Origin: Chitinophaga sp. 180180018-3
GTDB taxonomy: Bacteria > Bacteroidota > Bacteroidia > Chitinophagales > Chitinophagaceae
Length of the DNA: 64,000 bases
Direction: 5' to 3'
Assembly: GCF_037893185.1 (NCBI RefSeq)
Contig: NZ_CP140772.1
Coordinates: 1,922,001 to 1,986,000 of the forward strand
A model generated the notes under the pieces. That model saw nothing but the letters and a program-made list of their open reading frames with translations, did not search any database and was not told the origin of the DNA. Position 1 is the first letter of the stretch. The number at the start of each line of letters is the position of its first letter. A program made the translations under genes and the position numbers. Positions 7,765-16,527 of the stretch are shown piece after piece.

Positions 7765-7830
7765 TGGTTGCAAAGCGGTGAAATGCTGCTACTTACCCAA
7801 AGGGAAGCGGTTACTTTGAGGTAATGTAAT

Positions 7831-7838
7831 TATCTTTG
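7831..7838 (+). promoter_or_regulatory. Candidate -7 element for the HxlR gene
   Basis: TATCTTTG matches the TAnnTTTG box exactly and lies only five bases before the ATG at 7844. Transcription would begin at or next to that ATG, implying either a leaderless mRNA or use of the next ATG at 7865. Confidence 0.45.
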
Positions 7839-7843
7839 TGTTT

Positions 7844-8221
7844 ATGAAAGATAGCAGAAATGAGATGTGTCAGGGTAAGGAGGAATTAGACGCTTCTCTT
7901 AAAAACGTTCTCGACGCTTTGTCTGTTCTGAATGGAAAATGGAAGCTGGCTTTGATCCTTTCCATTATGCAGTCATCAAAGCGTTTCAATGAAATTCAGC
8001 ATGAGATTACCGGTATATCTTCCAAGGTACTAGCTAAAGAACTCAAAGATTTGGAGCTGAATGATTTTATTAAGAGAAATGTATATGCCACCGCTCCTCC
8101 GAATATTATCTATGAAGCAACTGACTATTGCCGAACCCTGAAGAAAGTTGTTGATGAATTGAGTAGTTGGGGAGAACAACATCGGGAAAAAGTTAAGCAG
8201 GGTATGCGGAAGCGATCCTGA
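7844..8221 (+). CDS. HxlR-family redox-type transcriptional regulator
   Basis: 125 residues from 7844 (118 if it starts at 7865). Winged HTH: L-S-V-L-N-G-K-W-K-L-A-L-I-L-S, then K-R-F-N-E-I-Q-H-E-I-T-G-I-S-S-K-V-L-A-K-E-L-K-D-L-E and a wing ending Y-E-A-T-D-Y-C-R-T-L. N-G-K-W-K is the HxlR signature. A Cys near the N-terminus (M-C-Q-G) matches the position of the redox-active Cys in HypR/YodB-type members, so it may sense quinones or disulfide stress and repress azoR. The sensing role is inference. Start choice is uncertain because the -7 box almost touches the first ATG. Confidence 0.87.
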   Translation: MKDSRNEMCQGKEELDASLKNVLDALSVLNGKWKLALILSIMQSSKRFNEIQHEITGISSKVLAKELKDLELNDFIKRNVYATAPPNIIYEATDYCRTLKKVVDELSSWGEQHREKVKQGMRKRS

Positions 8222-8315
8222 GTTGGTAGCTGCCTCTATCTAATGCCGCCATAGGAGTATCAGTTTTGACGAAAGATCCGTAACTTCATATCTCATCCTA
8301 AAACCCTGTTACATC

Positions 8316-9020
8316 ATGGCCCCTCAACAAAAAGTGAATTACGGTGTCGACGCTCCTAACGTGATCAGAAATCTCCTGGTTATCGGCGTGATTCTCTTCG
8401 CGATACCATTTTTCTTTCCCTATATCTATTTCAGCTGGATGATCTTTCCTGGTATCATCTTTATACTGGAAGCGGTGTTGATGCTCGTATATTCATTATA
8501 TGGTAAATTTGTGCACCGGGATCGTATGCTGAACAAGATTGGTTGGAAAGGCGATGAACAGGTACTGGACGTAGGCACCGGCAAAGGTTTGCTGATGATC
8601 GGCGCTGCAAAAAGGTTGACTACAGGGAAATCTACCGGCATCGACATCTGGAATGCGGAAGACCTTACCGGCAATAATCAGCAGAACGCATTAATGAACG
8701 CAACTGTCGAAGGTGTTGCTAACAGGATTGAAATTAAGAATGAGAATGTTATGAAGATGGACTTTGCCGACAATTCTTTCGATGTGATTCTCTCCAATCT
8801 TTGTCTGCATAATATCTACAACAAGGAAGGCCGAATTGCCGCCTGTAAAGAGATATGCCGGGTGCTGAAACCTGGTGGCATAGGCGTAATCTCTGATTTC
8901 AGACATGGTAAAGAATATAAACATAATTTTGACGCATTGGGTCTGCAAACAACCGCTTACACACCCAATTACTTCAGCACCTTTCCTCCATTGAGGATAT
9001 TGATGATTAAAAAACCGTAA
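8316..9020 (+). CDS. Membrane-anchored SAM-dependent methyltransferase
   Basis: 234 residues. Two membrane helices at about 17-35 and 41-62 precede a class I methyltransferase domain. Motif I is V-L-D-V-G-T-G-K-G (83-91), then the acidic ligand in G-I-D-I-W-N, and D-V-I-L-S-N-L-C-L-H-N with R-V-L-K-P-G-G further on. The substrate is unknown; the membrane anchor hints at a lipid or quinone-like molecule. The gene converges on the HTH/LamG-like gene with only 13 bases between stops. Confidence 0.85.
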   Translation: MAPQQKVNYGVDAPNVIRNLLVIGVILFAIPFFFPYIYFSWMIFPGIIFILEAVLMLVYSLYGKFVHRDRMLNKIGWKGDEQVLDVGTGKGLLMIGAAKRLTTGKSTGIDIWNAEDLTGNNQQNALMNATVEGVANRIEIKNENVMKMDFADNSFDVILSNLCLHNIYNKEGRIAACKEICRVLKPGGIGVISDFRHGKEYKHNFDALGLQTTAYTPNYFSTFPPLRILMIKKP

Positions 9021-9033
9021 TCAATGATTACTT

Positions 9034-10281
9034 TCAAAATACATCAAATACAGATCTACCGGTGGTGCCTAAACGAATATTTTTTACAGCACCCGCACCG
9101 CGAAAAGCAAACTCCAATCCAACTATATTAACTGCTGCTGCCGGTGCGGGGCATTGGTACGCGAATTTGTCATTGATATAAAAGCGGATACTATTGCTAT
9201 CATTTTTGCAGGATACCTTTACCCAATTGCTGAAATCAACACCGAACGCAGAAAGGTCAGTTGTTTTACCAGACGCGATATGATTAACAGCGTATAGCGC
9301 AAGCTCCGATACACAACCCTTTGCCGACAGAGGGATCACAATAGGTGCATCATCCGTTAATAATACAATGTCGCTGAACTGGCAGGCGGCCGCACCTTTA
9401 TTGTATTCATGTTTCAACGTAGCACTAAAGGAAAAATGATTGACAGGAACAGGATCAAAATTGCCAACATTGTAATAGCGTAAAATTGGCGGCACTGTTT
9501 CCATCTGTGGAACGAGCCGTTGTATTTCGGCTACGGATACACGTAATGCGTCGGGTTGAACAAAGCTGGCACTGTCCAGGTAAACGGGCACCGGTTTGTT
9601 TTTTATCAGTCCCAGCCATCCTTTTGTCGAAATCATTAACGGATGTGCTTTTACCGTCTGCTTACCAATAATCAGGAGAGGATGATAAAAAGCCGGTTCA
9701 TAGTAAATGGACGTATGTGTATGACCGTTCTTTTCAACCCTGACCCGCGAGTTCGGGTCCCAATCCTGTTGAATAAATATCGAATCTGTTGTGGCCGCTC
9801 TGGCATCATAAGTAAAAACAACTGTGTTAGGCAGCTCATGCGTTAGCTGTTTATGGCTGAAACTATAGTCGCCAGGTTTGGGCAGTCCCTGCAATAGATT
9901 TTCTTTCCTGAACACCAACAGTGTCAATATACCTGCTACGATAATAGTTAGCGTGAGCAGCAGAACATTCCTGATGGGGGAGCGCCGTTTTCCGGGTATT
10001 GGCACGGGCTCGCTATCATCGGTGTTTAACTTCAAAAAAGCACGCCAGCTTTCAACACCTGCAAAGTTTGCAAGTGCATCCAATGTTGTAGTACTTGGCA
10101 GATGATTGTGTGAAAGCCTCCCCCAGACCCTGCGTAATGTAGCGGTACTTAGGGTCACCCCGGTTTTATCGGTAATCAGATCTCTTAAGTTTTCAAAATC
10201 TCTGATTTGCCAACCATTGCCTTCTCCCCAATCCAGTTTTTTTTCGATGAGGTGTACTAGTTTTTTTATCTCAGATAGCAT
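9034..10281 (-). CDS. Putative membrane-tethered HTH regulator with a LamG-like sensor domain
   Basis: 415 residues in three parts. Residues 1-85 are helical and HTH-like (R-D-F-E-N-L-R-D-L-I-T-D-K-T-G, then S-T-A-T-L-R-R-V-W-G-R and T-T-L-D-A-L-A-N-F-A-G-V-E-S-W). One membrane helix follows at about 104-124, preceded by K-R-R-S-P-I-R, so the N-terminus should be cytoplasmic. The large C-terminal part ends in a beta-sandwich resembling LamG: F-S-A-T-L-K at about 275, then W-V-K-V-S-C-K and R-F-Y-I-N-D-K. This would be a one-component sensor spanning the inner membrane. It is divergent from a lipoprotein / serine hydrolase pair, with a tandem repeat 13 bases from its ATG. DNA binding and LamG fold are inferred. 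Confidence 0.7.
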   Translation of the reverse strand: MLSEIKKLVHLIEKKLDWGEGNGWQIRDFENLRDLITDKTGVTLSTATLRRVWGRLSHNHLPSTTTLDALANFAGVESWRAFLKLNTDDSEPVPIPGKRRSPIRNVLLLTLTIIVAGILTLLVFRKENLLQGLPKPGDYSFSHKQLTHELPNTVVFTYDARAATTDSIFIQQDWDPNSRVRVEKNGHTHTSIYYEPAFYHPLLIIGKQTVKAHPLMISTKGWLGLIKNKPVPVYLDSASFVQPDALRVSVAEIQRLVPQMETVPPILRYYNVGNFDPVPVNHFSFSATLKHEYNKGAAACQFSDIVLLTDDAPIVIPLSAKGCVSELALYAVNHIASGKTTDLSAFGVDFSNWVKVSCKNDSNSIRFYINDKFAYQCPAPAAAVNIVGLEFAFRGAGAVKNIRLGTTGRSVFDVF

Positions 10282-10293
10282 TGATTATCAGCG

Positions 10294-10313
10294 TGACAAA
10301 ACTTGACAAAACT
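10294..10313. repeat. Perfect tandem 10-bp repeat, candidate operator
   Basis: TGACAAAACT occurs twice in direct succession (10294-10303 and 10304-10313). Ten bases is one helical turn, so two protein subunits could bind on the same DNA face. It lies 13 bases upstream of the HTH/LamG-like gene and 39 bases before the -7 box of the divergent operon, a good place to control both. Confidence 0.55.
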
Positions 10314-10351
10314 TGTTTCCTACTTGAACAATCTGCAAAAATGTCAACGTC

Positions 10352-10359
10352 TATTTTTG
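10352..10359 (+). promoter_or_regulatory. Candidate -7 element for the TolB-like lipoprotein gene
   Basis: TATTTTTG, a perfect TAnnTTTG box 40 bases before the ATG at 10399. The nearest TTG upstream is 25 bases away, longer than usual, which would fit a promoter that needs an activator. Confidence 0.45.
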
Positions 10360-10398
10360 CTTTATGCCTTCACTAAAATACATAAAATACTAAACTCA

Positions 10399-11313
10399 AT
10401 GAGCAAGCTTTTACCGGTTATAGTTATCGTGATACTGCTGTTAAACGCATGTACAAATGAACCGAAATCATTTTGGGAGAGCCCGAACGCTTATCTTGGT
10501 CAGATACCGCCCAACGATACGCCAAAGCCATTTGCGCCCGGGCTGCTGGCCGATACCGGCGGTATAGCCCTGGACCGTGTAGCATTTTCTCCGGATGGCC
10601 GGGAATTTTATTACTGTCATAACACATCCTGGTTCAGTTCCACTAACCTGAAGATTAAAGCATTTAAGTTTACCGGAGATCGGTGGCAGGGGCCTGTTTT
10701 AATAAACGAAACATTCAATTCGCCTACTTTCTCAATGGATGGTAATACACTTTATTTTCCGGGAGGTGATAGTACCGGCGCTGTAGTTTGGCAGTCGAAC
10801 AGATCGGATAGCGGGTGGACAAAGCCTTCGGCCTATCTCAAAGCATCCTATTCCCTATATGACTTTATGCCCACCAAAAGTGGTAATATGTATATAGGTA
10901 CAAACGGGAGATGGGGAAGCGCAAAAGATTATTCCTGTTTTGATATCGCCAGGCTAAATGTAAACGGAAAAGATACCGTTCTTCAAAACCTGGGTACTCC
11001 CCTGAACACAACCGGAGCATTCGACGGCGATTTCTTTGTAGCGCCGGACGAATCCTATATCATTATCAGCACAAAAGAAACCAAAGATTTTGAATGTGAG
11101 CTTTATATCAGTTTCAGAACAGCCGACGGTAAATGGAATACCCCCAAGAGCCTGGGCCCCCTGATTAATAATGGGCTGGCGCATAGATGGGGTCAGTATG
11201 TTACACCCGATAAGAAATACTTGTTTTACACACAGGCAACGAGCGAAAAAGATTGTAAAATATATTGGGTCCGTTTTGATAAATTGCTGGAGAAGTTGAG
11301 AGCGCAAAATTAA
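10399..11313 (+). CDS. TolB/WD40-like (PD40) lipoprotein
   Basis: 304 residues from the ATG at 10399; in-frame codons upstream would put 32 odd residues before the signal peptide. A lipobox (L-L-N-A-C, Cys18) predicts a lipoprotein. The body is made of beta-propeller-like repeats with R-V-A-F-S-P-D-G-R-E-F-Y-Y, P-T-F-S-M-D-G-N-T-L-Y-F-P, V-A-P-D-E-S-Y-I-I and V-T-P-D-K-K-Y-L-F-Y, each a PD40-like blade strand. Such proteins bind ligands or partners at the cell surface. It is the first gene of a two-gene unit with the serine hydrolase, divergent from the putative membrane regulator. Confidence 0.8.
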   Translation: MSKLLPVIVIVILLLNACTNEPKSFWESPNAYLGQIPPNDTPKPFAPGLLADTGGIALDRVAFSPDGREFYYCHNTSWFSSTNLKIKAFKFTGDRWQGPVLINETFNSPTFSMDGNTLYFPGGDSTGAVVWQSNRSDSGWTKPSAYLKASYSLYDFMPTKSGNMYIGTNGRWGSAKDYSCFDIARLNVNGKDTVLQNLGTPLNTTGAFDGDFFVAPDESYIIISTKETKDFECELYISFRTADGKWNTPKSLGPLINNGLAHRWGQYVTPDKKYLFYTQATSEKDCKIYWVRFDKLLEKLRAQN

Positions 11314-11400
11314 CTTTCGACTTTCAATCTCACGCTATCTACCTGAGACAGATCTATTACTTTAAAGCGCACAATCCTTTTGCTGGTTAAAGTCAAACAA

Positions 11401-12447
11401 ATGAAGAGAATAATACTGATTGCGTTGTTGTTGCTCAGCATAAGCCTGCAAGCGCAGGACACCAGGGCTAAATTGACAAAACTGATCAATGATTTCAAAG
11501 CAAAATATCCTTCAAATGGACTCAGCATCGGCGTAATCCGCGATGACAGCATCTATTATTTTTCGGTCGGCAACACAGGAAATATTCCGATTACTGAACA
11601 CACTGTTTTTGAAATAGGCTCGCTTACGAAATCATTCACAGGGCTGTTGCTGGGCCTGGAAATTGAAAAGAAACATATTGATAAAAATAGCTTTATCGAC
11701 AGCTATTTACCGCAGGGAGTTCATTTGCGGCCGGGGATAAGGCGGAAGATTAAAATGACAGACTTAGGGTCTCATCAATCCGGGTTACCTAATTTCAATG
11801 ATGACCAGTATATCATGGCGCTGTTCAAAAAAGATCCTGAACAGCCTTTCAGAAGCGCCAGCAAGGCTTATTTGTTCCAGGTACTGGAGAAAACTGATAC
11901 TTTGGTGAATCATGGAACGTACGCTTATAATAATTATGCTGTTGCGTTACTTGGACAACTTTTGGCGATACGTTCTCACCAAACATATGCCGCGCTGCTG
12001 AAACACGCTGTTCTTGAGCCGATGCATCTGAAGAACACAACGTTAAATGACCCGGCCCAGGGAGCGTCGGTAGCCGGGCGTTTTGATGACAAAGGGGACG
12101 TTAAACCCGCGATGATCATCAATGCCATGACACCGGCAGGTGGTCTTCATTCAAACGCGATTGATATGATCAACTTCCTGAGAAAACAGTTATCCCCATC
12201 TAATGATCAGATGGGGAAGGCCATTAAAATGTCGCAGCAAACTTTTTATCGTGATAAGGAGTTGAGTGTAGGGTTGGGATGGGAGATGCAAAACGGAATG
12301 ATTGAAAAAACAGGAGATACATGGGGTAACTCCAGCATGCTGAGCTTTGATCCGGAGAAACATGTGGGTGTTGTTGTACTTTCGGATCATCGGGATGCTC
12401 AGCTGGTGCAGGATATTACTGTTGCTATTTGGAAGGAAATAAAATAA
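11401..12447 (+). CDS. Serine hydrolase of the class C beta-lactamase / PBP family
   Basis: 348 residues from the ATG at 11401. Signal peptide about 1-19 (ending LQAQ), so periplasmic. The SxxK motif is S74-L-T-K77 (E-I-G-S-L-T-K-S-F) and the YxN motif Y176-N-N178 (Y-A-Y-N-N-Y-A). A third basic motif is not obvious; H-R-D-A or H-V-G-V near the end may fill that place. The family includes beta-lactamases, D-peptidases and esterases, so no drug-resistance role is claimed. It follows the lipoprotein by 87 bases and is followed by a good terminator. Confidence 0.88.
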   Translation: MKRIILIALLLLSISLQAQDTRAKLTKLINDFKAKYPSNGLSIGVIRDDSIYYFSVGNTGNIPITEHTVFEIGSLTKSFTGLLLGLEIEKKHIDKNSFIDSYLPQGVHLRPGIRRKIKMTDLGSHQSGLPNFNDDQYIMALFKKDPEQPFRSASKAYLFQVLEKTDTLVNHGTYAYNNYAVALLGQLLAIRSHQTYAALLKHAVLEPMHLKNTTLNDPAQGASVAGRFDDKGDVKPAMIINAMTPAGGLHSNAIDMINFLRKQLSPSNDQMGKAIKMSQQTFYRDKELSVGLGWEMQNGMIEKTGDTWGNSSMLSFDPEKHVGVVVLSDHRDAQLVQDITVAIWKEIK

Positions 12448-12493
12448 CAGGATATGCAACAATACCTCAAATAAGGGTTTTCATAGGTGATGG

Positions 12494-12520
12494 AGGGAGT
12501 GCGTTTACACTCCCTGTTTT
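12494..12520 (+). terminator. Intrinsic terminator after the serine hydrolase gene
   Basis: AGGGAGTG (12494-12501), six-base loop, CACTCCCT (12508-12515), then GTTTT. Eight perfect pairs. Confidence 0.7.
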
Positions 12521-12563
12521 GTATTACCGGAATAGTCAGGTGTCATCAGTTAAGCATAGCAAC

Positions 12564-13931
12564 TTACTGGCCGCTGTCTAACTTTGCTTTCAGCACACTG
12601 GCAATGTTGGCAGGCACATTTGATAAAAGACGATAGCTGGTGGCTGCTTCAATATCATTAATAGTGGTTAAATAAGATTTCCAGTCGGAGCTTACACTAT
12701 TATCATTGGGTGTATTTACCGCTATCACCCGTGTGCTTGTGGTAATACGTGCCAGGTCATTATCTCCCTTCGGCAATACCACTATTACTTTCCATATATT
12801 ACTGGGTACGTTTACACGACCGTTATCAACATTACCGGCGCTGCCATTACTGCCACTGCCACCGGTACCATAGCTGCCCATTATAACATACGTTTCATTA
12901 CCCTCTCTGACGAGGCTGCGGGTATAATTTTCAAGATTGGCCCATACATGACGGTTGTTGTTCGGCGCCTGAGGTATCATATTGGTCATCAGGAATGTAG
13001 TGGAATTAGCGGTAGCGTCAGCAGTTCTGTCGCCGGAAGGGCAATTGTGTCCTCTGTCAAAACCACTGCCACGGTAGCTGGAATTCGACACCTGGTACCA
13101 TCCATCCGGCAGAGTAACATCCGCTCTGAAATCATTTGAACGGGAAATGTCACCAAGATCTGTATCCTGCAGATGCCAGCATACCCAGTTAGGTTCGCCT
13201 TTGTCGCGGCTGTAAGAAAGTTTAAAATAAACTTTATCCATCAGGTAGTTATTAATCAATACAATGGAAGGAGCTGCATCGGAGGGATTACCCAGCAATA
13301 TATTATCATTATCACCGGGAACGGGTCCACCGCCACCTCCGGTGGTGTCGCCATCAGCTGTTATTATAAACGTGTCGAAATTTATTCGATTGACGCCACC
13401 GTCCGTTTTCCTGATATCAAACCGCACAGTACCACTGGCAGTATAGGCAAAGGTTGCCACCTGTAATTCGGTGGAAGAAGAAGTGATGGTTTGCCCAATC
13501 CTGCTATAGGAGGCGCCTCTGTCGGCTGACGCCCATAATTCCCAGTTGCCACTATCGTCTGTACCATACACTGCATGCTTAACTGATATGGTTATTTTGC
13601 CGGTGGTATTCACGTCAAATTTCATACTGACTATACCATTGTTACGAACTCTTACGGATGTTGCTCCTTCTTTGCGGTCATTGTCCAGCGTGCCGAGTAG
13701 TGCATCAGAAAGGTTCCAGGTGCCACTGCCAAGCGCTACATCGCCTGCAGCATAAAAGCGTTTAGTACCCTGTTCAAAATCTTCAGACAAAAGCTGCTTT
13801 GCTGTGATGAGCACACCCATCTTTGCTGTTTTGGGTATCGGTTCGGGTGTCACTATATCTTTCTTGGTACAAGCGGAAAAAATTACTGAAACGATTGTAA
13901 CGTACAGTAGTACACTAGTGATTTTTTTCAT
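12564..13931 (-). CDS. Secreted lipoprotein DNA/RNA non-specific endonuclease (NUC1)
   Basis: 455 residues from the ATG at 13931. Lipobox I-F-S-A-C with Cys21. Residues 50-190 form a beta-sandwich module (L-S-E-D-F-E-Q-G, then W-E-L-W-A-S-A-D-R-G and F-D-T-F-I-I-T), like carbohydrate-binding or adhesion domains. A Gly-rich linker (about 194-207) leads to a NUC1 domain with D-R-G-H at 292-295, where His295 is the general base, and the metal-binding Asn region Q-A-P-N-N-N-R-H-V-W-A-N-L-E. It should degrade DNA and RNA outside the cell or at the surface for nutrients or defence. Monocistronic. Confidence 0.92.
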   Translation of the reverse strand: MKKITSVLLYVTIVSVIFSACTKKDIVTPEPIPKTAKMGVLITAKQLLSEDFEQGTKRFYAAGDVALGSGTWNLSDALLGTLDNDRKEGATSVRVRNNGIVSMKFDVNTTGKITISVKHAVYGTDDSGNWELWASADRGASYSRIGQTITSSSTELQVATFAYTASGTVRFDIRKTDGGVNRINFDTFIITADGDTTGGGGGPVPGDNDNILLGNPSDAAPSIVLINNYLMDKVYFKLSYSRDKGEPNWVCWHLQDTDLGDISRSNDFRADVTLPDGWYQVSNSSYRGSGFDRGHNCPSGDRTADATANSTTFLMTNMIPQAPNNNRHVWANLENYTRSLVREGNETYVIMGSYGTGGSGSNGSAGNVDNGRVNVPSNIWKVIVVLPKGDNDLARITTSTRVIAVNTPNDNSVSSDWKSYLTTINDIEAATSYRLLSNVPANIASVLKAKLDSGQ

Positions 13932-14207
13932 GACATTTGGGTTTTTGGTTAGATAGTTTGTTTTTAGATATTGATTATTTATTTTCAGAAGATGGGTTTC
14001 AACGTAGTTTATCCGGGGATGCAATAAAAAAGATATAGTCTTACGCTACACTAATAAAACGATGATAAACAGGAAACCTCCTACCGGGTAATAATTAAAT
14101 AATATTGGAAAAAAACTGTAGCTTATGATGAGTTTATCTATTCGCTGAAATCAATAATATAGTTGGGATACTTATAACTATTGTAACGAGATAGAAATAA
14201 CTACTTT

Positions 14208-16391
14208 ATGAAGACTGAATTCCTTAATCCCGGAATCTTTAATTTTCGGATCAGACCGTGGATCATTATTTTTATCCTGCTGTCTTTTGTTCTCCGCGCG
14301 CAGGGCCAATCATTCGAATGGACTACTGCATCGCCGGAAACAGAAGGTTTCTCTTCTCAAAAACTCCACGCCATGCGGGACACGCTCGCGGCGCATAAAA
14401 CCACATCGATCCTGGTGATCAGAAATGATAAAATCATCCTGGAATGGTATGCTCCGGGATGGGAATATAAGCAGCATGGAACGGCATCGCTCGCCAAAGC
14501 GTTGGTGGGTGGTATGTCTTTGCTGGTAGCACTGAATGATGAACGAATGCAGCCGGATGATCTGGCCTGTAAATTTATTCCCGAGTGGAAAAATGATTCG
14601 CTGAAGGCGAGGATCACTATCCGCGAATTAGCCACGCATAGTTCGGGCCTTGAAGATGCAGAAGTGACACAACATGATCTGGACATTGCCAAATCACAAG
14701 GCATCGTCATTAAGAATGCACATATGGATATTCCGGGCTGGAAAGGAAAATTCTGGCGAAAAGATCCTGATCCATTTACCATTTCACGTGATCAGGCTCC
14801 CGTTCTGTTTATACCTGGATCGTCTGAAGCATATTCAAATCCGGGTATGGCCATGCTGGCTTATGCTGTCACTGCCAGTTACCGGGGTACACCATATAAA
14901 GATCTGCGTACGCTGCTGCGAGATAAGGTTTATAAACCGATTGGCCTGAAGGATGATGAATGGCATATAGGCTATGACAAAACTTACACTGTGAATGGGC
15001 TTGACCTGGTTGCCAATTGGGGCGGCGCCAGTTTTACACCGCGTGCAGCCGCAAGAATAGGCAGGTTGATGTTGAATAAAGGCAATTGGAACGGACAGCA
15101 ATTGATTAAATCAGGCTGGGTGGAACAGGCGGTGAGATATGCCAATACCCCCGTTCCTGATAGAAGAGAAGATGCCTTTACCCTTGCAAGCGGCCTTGCC
15201 TGGTATACCAATTTTGACGGAGCCTTCCCGAATGCACCAAGGGATCTGTTTATGGGATCAGGAGCTGGAAATCAGACATTGATCGTTATTCCCGGCATGC
15301 AGTTGATTGTGGTTCGCAATGGAGAGGACATGCATGACGAACAGAAGGGGGAACCCTATCACTATGGGGTAGTCAATTATCTGGTAAACCCGCTGATGGC
15401 CGCATACGATACACCGCCTTATCCTAAAAGTGACCTGATCAGTCAGGTGTTGTTTGCACCCGCGTCTTCCGTAGTTCGTAAAGCCTGCGACAGCGACAAC
15501 TGGCCGGTGACCTGGGGCGACGACGACAGCCAGTATACGGCTTATGGCGATGGTGCCGGATTTGATCCGAAAGTGGATGGGAAGCTGAGTCTTGGTGTAG
15601 CAAAAATCTCCGGTGGCCCCGACGATTTCCGGGGAACCAATATTCGTTCCGCTACCATTGAACAGGTTGGCCATGGTCGCGTTGGCAGGAAGGCCAGCGG
15701 AATACTGATGGTAAATGGGGTCTTGTATATGTGGCTTAGAAATGTAAACGGAAACGGAGAGGAATCGCAGCTGGCCTGGTCAGAAGATCATGGTGTTACA
15801 TGGGCGTATAGCGACTGGAAATTTACAACAAGCTTTGGATATCCGACATTTCTGAATTTTGGGAAAAATTATCAGGGCGCCAAAGATGATTTCGTATATG
15901 TTTATTCACATGATGAACGAGATGCCTATAAGCCGGCAGATCACATGGTGATGGCCCGTGTTCCCAGGAATAAAATTTTAGATCAGCGGGCATATGAATT
16001 TTTCCAAAAGCTGGACCTACATGGAAAACCGGTTTGGGAAAAAGACCTGGCCGCCCGTGGGCCTGTTTTTATCCATCCCGCGGGTTGTTGCAGGTCATCT
16101 GTTACTTATGACGCAGGGCTTAAACGCTATCTCTGGTGTCAGATAGATCCCTATAGCAAACATCCGCAGGGGAGCCGGTTTCAGGGAGGATTCGGCATCT
16201 ATGAATCAACGCAGCCGTGGGGACCCTGGCGTACCGTATTTTATACGAGGGACTGGGATATGGGGCCTGGGGAAACAGCTTCACTACCTGCGCGATGGAT
16301 GAGTAAGGATGGAAAGACCTGCTATTTGCTGTTTTCAGGTAATGATTGTTTTTCTGTTAGAAAGCTGGAATTGGTGGTGGAGGAAAAGTAG
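14208..16391 (+). CDS. Two-domain exported protein: serine hydrolase fused to a DUF4185-like propeller
   Basis: 727 residues. Signal peptide about 1-33 (V-L-R-A-Q-G-Q). Residues 40-405 are a class C beta-lactamase-like hydrolase with S94-L-A-K97 and Y209-S-N211; G-S-G-A-G-N-Q near 350 may be the third motif. The second half (about 415-727) is a different domain rich in W and Y, with W-G-D-D-D-S-Q-Y-T-A-Y-G-D-G, repeated L-A-W-S-E-D-H-G-V-T-W-type strands and M-G-P-G-E-T-A-S-L-P at the end. This resembles DUF4185-type beta-propellers found near glycan enzymes. The junction is smooth, without stop or frameshift, so it is a true fusion. Substrate unknown. Confidence 0.78.
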   Translation: MKTEFLNPGIFNFRIRPWIIIFILLSFVLRAQGQSFEWTTASPETEGFSSQKLHAMRDTLAAHKTTSILVIRNDKIILEWYAPGWEYKQHGTASLAKALVGGMSLLVALNDERMQPDDLACKFIPEWKNDSLKARITIRELATHSSGLEDAEVTQHDLDIAKSQGIVIKNAHMDIPGWKGKFWRKDPDPFTISRDQAPVLFIPGSSEAYSNPGMAMLAYAVTASYRGTPYKDLRTLLRDKVYKPIGLKDDEWHIGYDKTYTVNGLDLVANWGGASFTPRAAARIGRLMLNKGNWNGQQLIKSGWVEQAVRYANTPVPDRREDAFTLASGLAWYTNFDGAFPNAPRDLFMGSGAGNQTLIVIPGMQLIVVRNGEDMHDEQKGEPYHYGVVNYLVNPLMAAYDTPPYPKSDLISQVLFAPASSVVRKACDSDNWPVTWGDDDSQYTAYGDGAGFDPKVDGKLSLGVAKISGGPDDFRGTNIRSATIEQVGHGRVGRKASGILMVNGVLYMWLRNVNGNGEESQLAWSEDHGVTWAYSDWKFTTSFGYPTFLNFGKNYQGAKDDFVYVYSHDERDAYKPADHMVMARVPRNKILDQRAYEFFQKLDLHGKPVWEKDLAARGPVFIHPAGCCRSSVTYDAGLKRYLWCQIDPYSKHPQGSRFQGGFGIYESTQPWGPWRTVFYTRDWDMGPGETASLPARWMSKDGKTCYLLFSGNDCFSVRKLELVVEEK

Positions 16392-16487
16392 AAAAGGTGT
16401 ATGCTGCGGATACTATTCAATATACCTGGTATAACTATCCCCCGCATTTTTTAATATTCCCATAACATTCATCCCCAAACCCTTTTA

Positions 16488-16495
16488 TATTTTTG
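16488..16495 (+). promoter_or_regulatory. Candidate -7 element for the first FecI-type sigma gene
   Basis: TATTTTTG, perfect TAnnTTTG, 33 bases before the GTG start. No good TTTG at -33. Confidence 0.4.
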
Positions 16496-16527
16496 CTCCC
16501 AATCATCTTAATCCTTAATTACTCATC

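Noticed and set aside
11401..16391. Two beta-lactamase-family proteins as antibiotic-resistance genes
   Set aside because: SxxK and YxN motifs also occur in D-peptidases and esterases; nothing shows beta-lactam hydrolysis.
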